From positions 1 through 8,040 of the forward strand of contig JAGRCC010000762.1 of assembly GCA_020433785.1 (NCBI GenBank): a stretch of 8,040 bases of DNA. The letters are read 5' to 3'. The position numbers and the translations under genes were made by a program. Shown here piece after piece: positions 1 to 5,552 of the stretch. How positions within the stretch are numbered: position 1 is the stretch's first letter; the number at the start of each line of letters is the position of its first letter. Source of the DNA: Anaerolineae bacterium (lineage in GTDB: Bacteria > Chloroflexota > Anaerolineae > 4572-78 > J111). The notes under the pieces are model-generated. The model did not search any database. It saw only the letters and a program-made list of their open reading frames with translations, and was not told where the DNA came from.

Positions 1-716
1 CGCCGTTCGCAGTTGTTGTGGATAATCTGCCCGTGGGCAAACAGCGGGCGATTTAATTTGTCTACTGCCGGGAATTCGCCGAAGGTTAAGTAGTGAACTA
101 CCGTCGCCGTGAAGTTAGCAACATTCATCGGGCAGCCGGACAGGTTGATAACCGGAATATGATCGACCAGATCCATCACGCTGACCGCGCCGGTGGGATT
201 GGGGCCCACTTTAGGCAGCCCGCCAAAAGCGGCGCAGCTGCCCACCGCAATGACCGCTGCCGCATTACGGGTGGCTTCTTCCAAAAGATCGACGGCCGTA
301 CGTCCGCCGATGCAGCAGTAAACCCCGTCATCCTTAAGCGGGATCGAGCCTTCCACGACCACGATGTGTCCGCCTGTCTCAACGGTTTGCTGCTTGGCTT
401 CCTCGGCCAAATGACCGGCTGCGGCCATGATCGTCTCGTGGTAATCCAGCGAGATAACGTCGAGCACCACGTCACCGGCGGTCGGCCGCGACGCCCGCAA
501 AAACGATTCGCTGTCGCCGGCGCAGTCTTGGAATTCCAGCCAGACCACCGGTGGGCGCAGGGCGGCTTGCTCTAGGGCTTTCGCCACCCGTGGAATGTAG
601 GTATTGGGTAAAGCCAATGTGCCGGTTACGACCGCACAGAACTTCAAAAATGCTCGTCGCGAGATACCTCGTCGGGCAAGGGTAGTGGTTAAATCCTTGT
701 CTCCGTCTAAAATCAT
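1..716 (-). CDS. [NiFe]-hydrogenase small subunit, N-terminal part (Tat-exported, Asp-ligand type), cut by the window edge
   Basis: This is the electron-transfer subunit of an uptake [NiFe]-hydrogenase; it carries the Fe-S chain from the NiFe site in the large subunit. I translated it by hand from the ATG at 716; 238 complete codons are visible and the 3' end lies outside the window. Residues 19-25 read SRRAFLK, a twin-arginine motif, followed by a hydrophobic stretch to about 36. The proximal-cluster motif near residues 62-70 reads FQDCAGDSE, so Cys65 is kept but the second usual Cys is Asp68. The other ligands are Cys161 (GSCAAFGG) and Cys195 (SGCP). Residues EGSIP (122-126) and YCCIGGR (133-139) are typical of the family, and His233/Cys236 in IHNNCERR match distal-cluster ligands. 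A 3-Cys/1-Asp proximal site is known from group 1h (HhyS-like) oxygen-insensitive enzymes, so that is my best subgroup guess. The start is the only one before an in-frame stop at 738-740, and it has a strong SD. The large subunit is expected beyond the left edge. Confidence 0.93.
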   Translation of the reverse strand, partial: MILDGDKDLTTTLARRGISRRAFLKFCAVVTGTLALPNTYIPRVAKALEQAALRPPVVWLEFQDCAGDSESFLRASRPTAGDVVLDVISLDYHETIMAAAGHLAEEAKQQTVETGGHIVVVEGSIPLKDDGVYCCIGGRTAVDLLEEATRNAAAVIAVGSCAAFGGLPKVGPNPTGAVSVMDLVDHIPVINLSGCPMNVANFTATVVHYLTFGEFPAVDKLNRPLFAHGQIIHNNCER

Positions 717-720
717 TACT

Positions 721-729
721 TCCTCCCCT
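721..729 (-). promoter_or_regulatory. Ribosome binding site of the hydrogenase small subunit
   Basis: On the minus strand the sequence AGGGGAGGA lies four bases before the ATG at 716. It fixes the start, because the frame is closed by TAA at 738-740 and holds no other start codon between. Confidence 0.8.
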
Positions 730-810
730 GGTAGTTGTTAAAAAATTCACAATAAGCAACGAAAAAAAAACGCTACCATATCCAGCGATTTTAGGTCTAT
801 ATAGGGTCAA

Positions 811-834
811 CTATGACATAGGACAGTCCTCCTT
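811..834 (-). other. Strong Shine-Dalgarno followed by a two-codon ORF (Met-Ser-stop)
   Basis: On the minus strand AAGGAGG (828-834) is followed, after eight bases, by ATG TCA TAG (819-811). This is the best-spaced ribosome binding site in the spacer, yet it serves only a start and one further codon, about 95 bases before the hydrogenase start. An 11-base inverted repeat, AGGACAGTCCT (820-830), overlaps the SD. It may be a start-stop leader peptide affecting hydrogenase expression, or a relic of a lost gene start. The sequence elements are plain; the function is inferred. Confidence 0.35.
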
Positions 835-998
835 GGTCTGTCTACGATTAAGATGTAGATGCGTAGCAAATAAACTGAAAGATAAGGCAAAAAATCTAGG
901 ATGGAGATAGTTATTGCAAAACGTGCAATCGTGTTAGTGTGGGAGAAGTAAATTTAGATAATGAAACGAGCGGTTTAAAGAGTTTTTGGAAAGCTGGT

Positions 999-1023
999 CA
1001 CCTTCAACCTGAAGGTGTTTTTT
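999..1023 (+). terminator. Intrinsic terminator on the plus strand
   Basis: A perfect 7-bp stem, CACCTTC/GAAGGTG, closes a five-base loop (AACCT) and is followed directly by six T residues (1018-1023). This is a textbook Rho-independent terminator for plus-strand transcription. No plus-strand gene precedes it in the window, so it either ends a short non-coding transcript from the spacer, blocks antisense transcription into the ABC operon, or remains from a deleted gene. It lacks a T-run in the minus direction, so it does not serve the ABC operon. Confidence 0.65.
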
Positions 1024-1132
1024 CCATTGAGTGAAGAGAAGTTGAGGTTGAAACGGTCTTAATGAAATAAAGATTTGAAGATAACCACACTCCTTTTAAG
1101 GGCATTTTCTTATATAGGGACTATAACCTAGA

Positions 1133-1222
1133 GCCTGGTTAAATGCACCAGCGATCTGAACAGGATCATACCTGGTCAAGTGACTAGTTTCAGTAATCAC
1201 ACCTTCCCCTTACAATTTGACC
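1133..1222 (-). terminator. Hairpin cluster after the ABC operon, possible 3' end structure
   Basis: Directly after the permease stop, the transcript can form GGTCAA/TTGACC (1217-1222 with 1174-1179) enclosing a 7-bp hairpin with one wobble (1180-1186 with 1194-1200, 7-base loop). Two more hairpins follow: 1158-1164 with 1171-1177 (one mismatch) and 1135-1139 with 1147-1151. None is followed by a T-run, so this is not a standard intrinsic terminator. It could stabilise the 3' end or be a Rho-dependent termination region. Confidence 0.3.
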
Positions 1223-2808
1223 TAGATCTTCTGCATCGACCGGCGCAGCAGCCACCAGGCCAAAATAAACAATCCCGTACCAAAAGCGACCAATGGCATA
1301 AATATGGGTAAATTGAGCGTGGCTCCCCGCAGCATGATATCTCGGAGCAGCAGGATGCCGTAAGTGGCCGGCAGCGACCACGAAATGATGCGCACCGGCT
1401 CCCACAAGGTATTCAGCCCCAAAAGAAAGCCGCTGAAGAAAACACTGGTCAACAGCACGATCATGGCGTATTGGACCGCCTGGGTATCGGTCTGGGAGAT
1501 GAGTGAGATGATAAAGCCGATGCCTAGCGATGCAAACAGCACCGCCAATATCACCCAACTGATGCTCAACCAACTACCCAGCATCGGTACGCCCATACCA
1601 AAAACAATGAGGCTGAGCAAAATGGCGGCCAAAATAGCCCCAAAAATGAGATAGCTCACATATTTGCCAATGAGCGTTTCCAGCGCTGTCAGGGGGGCAA
1701 CGAAAAATAACTCCATCGAGCCAAGCTGCCGCTCGCGCACCATTGACAGCGCGGCGAAGGTCAAAATCAAATGTTGCAGCAGCAGCACGATCACCGCCGG
1801 GGCGAAAAAGTCATTGACTTTGAACTGCACCGTGGCGATGCTGCTGACCTCGCTGCGGAAAGGACTCACCAGAATGTTGGGTTTGATGTTTAAAAAATCT
1901 TTCAAGCGATCTTCCAAACCGGCCAAATCGGTGTCCAATTGGGTCAGGGTATTCAATTGAGCCTCATACTCGTCAATGTCTTCGGCGAACTGTTCCAGCG
2001 AATCCAGCCGTGTCCTAATTTCTTCTAACGTGATCTCGTCCTCCGTACGATTGGGGTCCGCTTGTCCGTCGCCAAACTCGCGCTGAAAGGCTCGTTCAAA
2101 TTTAAGATCCTGCTCGACAGCACGGTTCAATTCAGTCATTTTTTGGCTGAGATCTTGGGTGTAATTCACCGCCGTTTCCGTGTCACACTCAGTGCCGCGA
2201 CCGGCTTCAGACAAAGTTTCGGCGCAGCGCTCGAGAAGTTTCCTCAGCGTATCGGCGCTGTCTCGGGCGGCGTCGATGGTATCCTGAGCTTGCGACAGGT
2301 CGATTTGCCCCTCGGTGGTGAGCAAGCGCAGCACTCGGCGATTGACTTCGTTGATGTAAACCCGGCCAAAAACATTGATGTAATCGACCTGAAAGGGATC
2401 GACTTCATTATGATAGAGATGGAATACCGCCTGCTCGTTACGGAGTATCGTATTGTAGATATCCGTCGGTAGTTGGGCGACCAGATCAACATCACCTTGC
2501 CGCAGCCGTTCCTGGGCTCCGGCCAAATCATTGGTTTTGTCGACAAAAATCAACTGCGGGCCCAGTGTCTTGGCGTATTCATCCAATTTTTGGGTTACAA
2601 GACTATCGTTATCTTCAATGACAAAAATGGTTCGCAGCGCCCGGGCATTGTTGCGGTAGCCGATACCAAAGAACAGCAAAATCAGAAACGGTCCGGCCAC
2701 CAGCGTCAGCAGCAGCAGCGGCTGGCGCATGATTTCCAACATTTCCTTAAGCAAAAAGGCCGAGATACGGATAAAAAATCGAAAACGTTTAGCTATTAAC
2801 GGTTGCAT
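1222..2808 (-). CDS. ABC-2 type exporter permease with large coiled-coil ectodomain
   Basis: This is the membrane subunit of an ABC exporter (ABC-2 family, DrrB/YhgE-like layout), paired with the ATPase encoded just upstream. The 528-residue protein begins with a short cytoplasmic segment containing KEMLEIMRQP, the motif typical before helix 1 of ABC-2 permeases, then a membrane helix at about 31-50. Residues 51-335 are predicted outside the cytoplasm and are rich in Glu, Asp, Gln and Leu, with likely coiled coils around 170-235 and 260-308; Cys195 and Cys208 could form a disulfide. About five further helices follow: near 336-356, 381-405, 413-438, 447-466 and 502-522, with another hydrophobic stretch near 474-490. 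The loop MVRERQLGSMELFFVAPLT (356-374) is the conserved coupling region of the family. The start overlaps the ATPase gene by 20 bases in another frame, so translational coupling is likely; the SD is weak. The substrate cannot be told from the sequence. Confidence 0.88.
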   Translation of the reverse strand: MQPLIAKRFRFFIRISAFLLKEMLEIMRQPLLLLTLVAGPFLILLFFGIGYRNNARALRTIFVIEDNDSLVTQKLDEYAKTLGPQLIFVDKTNDLAGAQERLRQGDVDLVAQLPTDIYNTILRNEQAVFHLYHNEVDPFQVDYINVFGRVYINEVNRRVLRLLTTEGQIDLSQAQDTIDAARDSADTLRKLLERCAETLSEAGRGTECDTETAVNYTQDLSQKMTELNRAVEQDLKFERAFQREFGDGQADPNRTEDEITLEEIRTRLDSLEQFAEDIDEYEAQLNTLTQLDTDLAGLEDRLKDFLNIKPNILVSPFRSEVSSIATVQFKVNDFFAPAVIVLLLQHLILTFAALSMVRERQLGSMELFFVAPLTALETLIGKYVSYLIFGAILAAILLSLIVFGMGVPMLGSWLSISWVILAVLFASLGIGFIISLISQTDTQAVQYAMIVLLTSVFFSGFLLGLNTLWEPVRIISWSLPATYGILLLRDIMLRGATLNLPIFMPLVAFGTGLFILAWWLLRRSMQKI

Positions 2809-3775
2809 TTTTGACCAACTCTACAAACACATCATCGAAGGGCGGTAGGTACTCTTCAATTGAAACGATATTAATATATTCTGATTTACACCATTCGAGC
2901 AGCGCCGGGATGGCGGTGCTGGCCCGGTTGACGACCAGGCGCAGGCCAGTCCCTTCATCATTCAGTCGGGTGACCGGTTCGCGAACAAATGACAGTTTGC
3001 TAAGCTGCTGTAAATCTTTGAAGACCAGGCGCTCTTTGGTGAACATATCGACCACCTCGCCGCCAAAGGCCCGGCGGCGCAACCCGTCCGGCGTCTCGAC
3101 CATCAACAGCTGCCCGTTGGCCATGACCCCCACATTATCGCAGTAAGCCGCCTCGCCGACATACTGGGTGGTGACAAATAAGGTGCAGCCTTGCTGCTGG
3201 AGCATTTTGAAATGATCCCAAAAGCGCCGGCGCAGAATGGGATCGATGCCGGCGGTCGGCTCGTCCAGAAAGAGCAGCTCCGGATTGTGGACCAGGGTGG
3301 CAGCCAGACTGAGCCGTCGTTTCATCCCCCCCGACAGGTTGCGGGCCAGCTTTTTTTTGTGCGGCCCCAGATCGACAAAATCTAGCAGTTCGGCCAGCCG
3401 TTTGTCTCGTCGAACTGTCATGCCGTAGATTGAGGCGGCGAAATTCATATTCTCCCAGACAGTTAGCTCCGGGTAAAGGGCAAACTGCTGCGGCATATAG
3501 CCGATCCGTTCCCGAATACCGGCAGTAAACTTGTTCGGGCGGGTGCCTAATACCCGAATATGGCCGACTGTCGGCTCGTAAATGCCGACCAGCAACCGTA
3601 CAGTCGTGGTTTTGCCGCTGCCGCTGGGGCCAATCATGCCCAGAATCTGGCCCCGGGTCAAGGCAAAGTTGACGTTCTGAACGACCTTAGCCGTTCCGAA
3701 TGATTTGGACAGTGCTTGGGCATTCACCACGAGCCGGTCGTCTGAGGGTGCTTCCATTGGCGGCTTCTTTCTCAT
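2789..3775 (-). CDS. ABC exporter ATP-binding protein (DrrA-like)
   Basis: This cytoplasmic ATPase powers the ABC-2 permease encoded immediately downstream. Its 328 residues contain Walker A GPSGSGKTT (49-57), the Q-loop region YMPQQF (93-98), the signature LSGGM (147-151), Walker B LLFLDEP (167-173, with Asp171 and Glu172) and the D-loop GIDP (176-179). The H-loop reads TTQYVGEAAYCD (202-213): Gln204 stands where most ABC ATPases have the switch histidine. From about 230 a regulatory-type C-terminal extension ends in DDVFVELV, as in DrrA-like proteins. The gene lies 44 bases after the preceding gene, and a 17-base palindrome lies in that gap. The start is uncertain: neither Met1 nor Met7 (ATG at 3757) has a good SD, and a promoter overlapping the palindrome would favour Met7. 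Confidence 0.93.
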   Translation of the reverse strand: MRKKPPMEAPSDDRLVVNAQALSKSFGTAKVVQNVNFALTRGQILGMIGPSGSGKTTTVRLLVGIYEPTVGHIRVLGTRPNKFTAGIRERIGYMPQQFALYPELTVWENMNFAASIYGMTVRRDKRLAELLDFVDLGPHKKKLARNLSGGMKRRLSLAATLVHNPELLFLDEPTAGIDPILRRRFWDHFKMLQQQGCTLFVTTQYVGEAAYCDNVGVMANGQLLMVETPDGLRRRAFGGEVVDMFTKERLVFKDLQQLSKLSFVREPVTRLNDEGTGLRLVVNRASTAIPALLEWCKSEYINIVSIEEYLPPFDDVFVELVKNATVNS

Positions 3776-3803
3776 ATAAGTTTAGGATTTAAGTGACTGT
3801 CAC
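3774..3803 (-). promoter_or_regulatory. Weak internal promoter candidate for the ABC ATPase
   Basis: On the minus strand GTGACA (3803-3798), inside the palindrome, could be a -35 box, with TTATAT (3779-3774) as a poor -10 box 18 bases on. If used, transcription would begin after the Met1 codon and the ATPase would start at Met7. A repressor bound to the palindrome would block the -35 box. The -10 match is weak. Confidence 0.25.
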
Positions 3804-3806
3804 TTA
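3790..3806. promoter_or_regulatory. Perfect 17-base palindrome, TetR-type operator candidate
   Basis: TAAGTGACTGTCACTTA has two perfect 8-base arms around a single central base. It lies between the hexad-repeat gene and the ABC ATPase, 14 bases before the annotated ATPase start. Its size, odd spacing and GTGAC-n-GTCAC core resemble operators of TetR/AcrR-family repressors, which often control drug-type ABC exporters. No regulator gene is in the window. The palindrome is seen; the operator role is inferred. Confidence 0.5.
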
Positions 3807-3819
3807 TGTCCGATAAGGT

Positions 3820-4398
3820 CTAATATAATTTCTGTAAGAATTGGTCGGCCCTTTCAGCAAAGGTCGACAAAGCTGTCGTTAGTTGATCGATATAACCGGC
3901 CAGCTCGGTTTCGCCGACGACAATCTCGATTGGAAAATCGGCTTTAATCGGCACTGTGGTTGAAATGGGAATACGCTGGTCAACCTTGATCGGCACAACC
4001 GTATCAATCGGTACTTCGACATCGACCGGCACGGTCACGGCAACCGGAACTTCCAAACCCCCTTCAAAAAGAGACATCATAACGGTTGTATCTATTTCTT
4101 GTTTAATGGGAACCACCGTGTTTATGGGGACTTCGATGCTTTCATTGATGGGGATTTCGAGATCAACCGGAAAGTCGGTGTCGATGCTGACGTTAAACTC
4201 AACGGTGGAATTTTTAATCTCTTCCAGGTCGGAGACGGTATTGCCTAACGTTTCAGTCAGCGCCGGCCTTAACTCTCTGGCCAGATTTTGGGTCTGCTGC
4301 TGGAACTGCAGCAGTTGGGAAATTAAATACACATTCAGTCCCAGTGAGATGAGCACCAGGACGACCAATAAAATAATACTAACCTTGATTCCTCGCAT
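3820..4398 (-). CDS. Membrane-anchored protein with Pro-hydrophobic hexad repeats, function unknown
   Basis: I do not recognise a named family with a known function. The 192-residue protein has one N-terminal membrane helix (about 7-29) after a basic start (MRGIK), so the rest should lie outside the cytoplasm. Residues 30-65 look helical. Residues 72-162 are almost purely beta-prone, built of units of the form [IV]P[IV]xxx. Prolines fall at 77, 83, 91, 97, 118, 124, 130, 136, 144, 150 and 156, so the spacing is six residues with two eight-residue steps and one gap of 21 (97-118). Two larger halves share the phrase EVPI(N/D)TVVPIK (89-99 and 128-138). The C-terminus (165-192) is again amphipathic helix. 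It is codirectional with the genes on both sides, 153 bases after the zinc-ribbon gene and 44 bases before the ATPase. A partner or envelope-side accessory of the exporter is an inference from position only. Confidence 0.8.
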   Translation of the reverse strand: MRGIKVSIILLVVLVLISLGLNVYLISQLLQFQQQTQNLARELRPALTETLGNTVSDLEEIKNSTVEFNVSIDTDFPVDLEIPINESIEVPINTVVPIKQEIDTTVMMSLFEGGLEVPVAVTVPVDVEVPIDTVVPIKVDQRIPISTTVPIKADFPIEIVVGETELAGYIDQLTTALSTFAERADQFLQKLY

Positions 4399-4401
4399 AT
4401 G

Positions 4402-4409
4402 CCTCCTTT
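4402..4409 (-). promoter_or_regulatory. Ribosome binding site of the hexad-repeat gene
   Basis: On the minus strand AAAGGAGG lies only three bases before the ATG at 4398. The match is near perfect but the spacing is short. No other in-frame start is better placed. Confidence 0.65.
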
Positions 4410-4498
4410 GCCAACACGGTAGCCAGATATTGGTAGTCGGTCGTCAGATATTTTTAGCCTCGGTATCATTTCAATGGAGACTATCTGACTCCTTAATC

Positions 4499-4549
4499 GA
4501 ACTCCACAAGCTCTACGAACTCTAAGAACTCCATAAACTCTAAAACTCT
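4499..4549. repeat. Degenerate 9-base tandem repeat
   Basis: The plus strand repeats a (G)AACTCYAYA-like unit. The ACTC core (once GCTC) recurs at 4501, 4510, 4519, 4528 and 4537 with an exact period of nine, then at 4545. On the minus strand the unit reads GAGTTCNTA. The array lies between the zinc-ribbon gene and the hexad-repeat gene and abuts the zinc-ribbon stop codon at 4552. The period is a multiple of three, so in one frame it would code Glu-Phe/Leu-x triplets, but no start or gene goes with it. Confidence 0.7.
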
Positions 4550-4551
4550 TT

Positions 4552-5520
4552 TCATTCTCGTCGTTTAGTGCCACACTTGTGACAGAAATGGGAATCGGCG
4601 CGAAGCGCGGCGCCGCAGTTGTAACAGAATCCGGCGGACTCTGGTTCCTCCGCCCGATTGGCTTGACTTTGAGTTGAGCCGGTTTGACTTGCCCGGCGGC
4701 CGGTTCGAGGGGGGCGGCGGCGGGCCGGCCCCGATTGGCTCTTGGATTTGGTCCACCACCAATGGCCGGCCGCGGCCAAGATTAAGACTGCGCCGATGCC
4801 GGTCAAGGCGTAGGCGATGGTGACATTGCTGTCCTGAGGCGGCTCGGTGGAGACCGGGATGATATCTTCGGCGTGCTCGGATACGGGGGTCAGCAGCTCG
4901 AAGGTCAGCGCTTCGGTCGGGCGTTGGTAGGTGGCGATCACCGAGACCGTCTCACCGGCAGCGATGTTGGCCTGCTCGATCACGTGGTAAGTCAGACGGT
5001 TGCTATCGATAAAGCTGTTGCTTGTTTCCGGTTTGAGCGAGAACGCTTCAGCCTGAGCCGGCTGCTGAACCTGAAAAATAGCCGACTCGACCGCATAGGG
5101 CGCGGTGAAGGTGTAGTCGAAAGTCCGGGTCTGATCTTGGCGGGTGATGGCTTCGCTATCGTAATATTCCAACTGGACCAGCGGCGAAGGGGTCGAGAAT
5201 GTCAGAAACATCATATTATCGCGATAAGTCATATCGATCTGATCTTTCTCAACCGTTAGAAGATTATTGTCCGCACCATAAGCCACGGCGTTCATGGTAT
5301 CGATAGAGCCGGGCAACGAAAATGTCAGCGTAGCGGGTAGGGGCGTGTCACTGCTTAATTCGACGCGATAGATAACTAACAATTCCGGTCGGTCGAATTC
5401 CGGCCATAGTTCGATCAATAGATTTCGAATGCGAGGTTCACTTTGCGCTTGGGCGGTTAGGGTTAAGGTGCTTAGAAGTAAAAGCACGATGAAAAAAGGT
5501 AATCTTACGTTTAAAGTCAT
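4552..5520 (-). CDS. Secreted-domain, single-helix membrane protein with cytoplasmic zinc-ribbon tail
   Basis: The 322-residue protein has an N-terminal Sec signal peptide (hydrophobic 8-22, likely cut after AQA near residue 25). A beta-rich domain of about 200 residues follows outside the membrane (27-228). A single transmembrane helix spans about 233-254, then comes a basic Pro/Arg/Ser/Gln-rich linker (258-292). The tail contains CYNCGAALRADSHFCHKCG (299-317), a CxxC-x10-CxxC zinc ribbon on the cytoplasmic side. I do not recognise a functional name. The layout suggests a receptor or scaffold that links an outside domain to a cytoplasmic metal-binding tail. It is the first gene of the probable exporter operon, with a promoter candidate at 5596-5625 and a hairpin in its leader. 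The ATG at 5520 has no good SD. Confidence 0.82.
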   Translation of the reverse strand: MTLNVRLPFFIVLLLLSTLTLTAQAQSEPRIRNLLIELWPEFDRPELLVIYRVELSSDTPLPATLTFSLPGSIDTMNAVAYGADNNLLTVEKDQIDMTYRDNMMFLTFSTPSPLVQLEYYDSEAITRQDQTRTFDYTFTAPYAVESAIFQVQQPAQAEAFSLKPETSNSFIDSNRLTYHVIEQANIAAGETVSVIATYQRPTEALTFELLTPVSEHAEDIIPVSTEPPQDSNVTIAYALTGIGAVLILAAAGHWWWTKSKSQSGPARRRPPRTGRRASQTGSTQSQANRAEEPESAGFCYNCGAALRADSHFCHKCGTKRRE

Positions 5521-5552
5521 GTGGGTTTAATTATCTTTCTCAGGTCGTTGAT

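Larger units (their letters stand above)
717..1221. other. AT-rich intergenic region without a convincing gene
   Basis: About 505 bases separate the hydrogenase start from the end of the ABC operon; both are on the minus strand. No frame carries a plausible protein. The longest notable plus-strand stretch (900-1034) is open for about 44 codons and ends in TGA, but has only a GTG at 939 as start and no SD. I found no confident sigma70 promoter for the hydrogenase, so it may use another sigma factor or a poorly conserved promoter. Notable contents are the two-codon ORF (811-834), a plus-strand terminator (999-1023) and a hairpin cluster (1133-1222), each listed separately. Confidence 0.6.

Noticed and set aside
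93..575. Plus-strand open frame of 160 codons with a Met start
   Set aside because: It lies opposite the hydrogenase small subunit, whose minus-strand translation has all family motifs; the plus-strand product is low-complexity and His/Arg-rich, as mirror frames usually are.
472..810. Minus-strand open frame starting with TTG at 810
   Set aside because: It overlaps the hydrogenase start in another frame, has no SD, and its product shows no motif; the hydrogenase frame with its strong SD explains the region.
1125..1222. tRNA-like arrangement of three hairpins
   Set aside because: There is no acceptor stem pairing the ends, no TTC-type T-loop and no CCA-adjacent structure, so it is not a tRNA.
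1190..1573. Minus-strand open frame of 127 codons overlapping the permease 3' end
   Set aside because: It is an alternative frame of the permease C-terminal helices, which are clear in the main frame.
2062..2472. Plus-strand open frame of 136 codons opposite the permease ectodomain
   Set aside because: It has no SD or recognisable motif, and lies fully within a well-supported minus-strand gene.
3956..4525. Plus-strand open frame of 189 codons opposite the hexad-repeat gene
   Set aside because: Its Thr/Ser/Gly-Thr-rich product is the mirror of the VPI repeats; the minus-strand gene has a near-perfect SD, a membrane anchor and a regular repeat.
4335..4574. Minus-strand open frame across the gap between the zinc-ribbon and hexad-repeat genes
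   Set aside because: It overlaps both neighbours, has no SD, and runs through the 9-base repeat array in the wrong composition for a small membrane or soluble protein.
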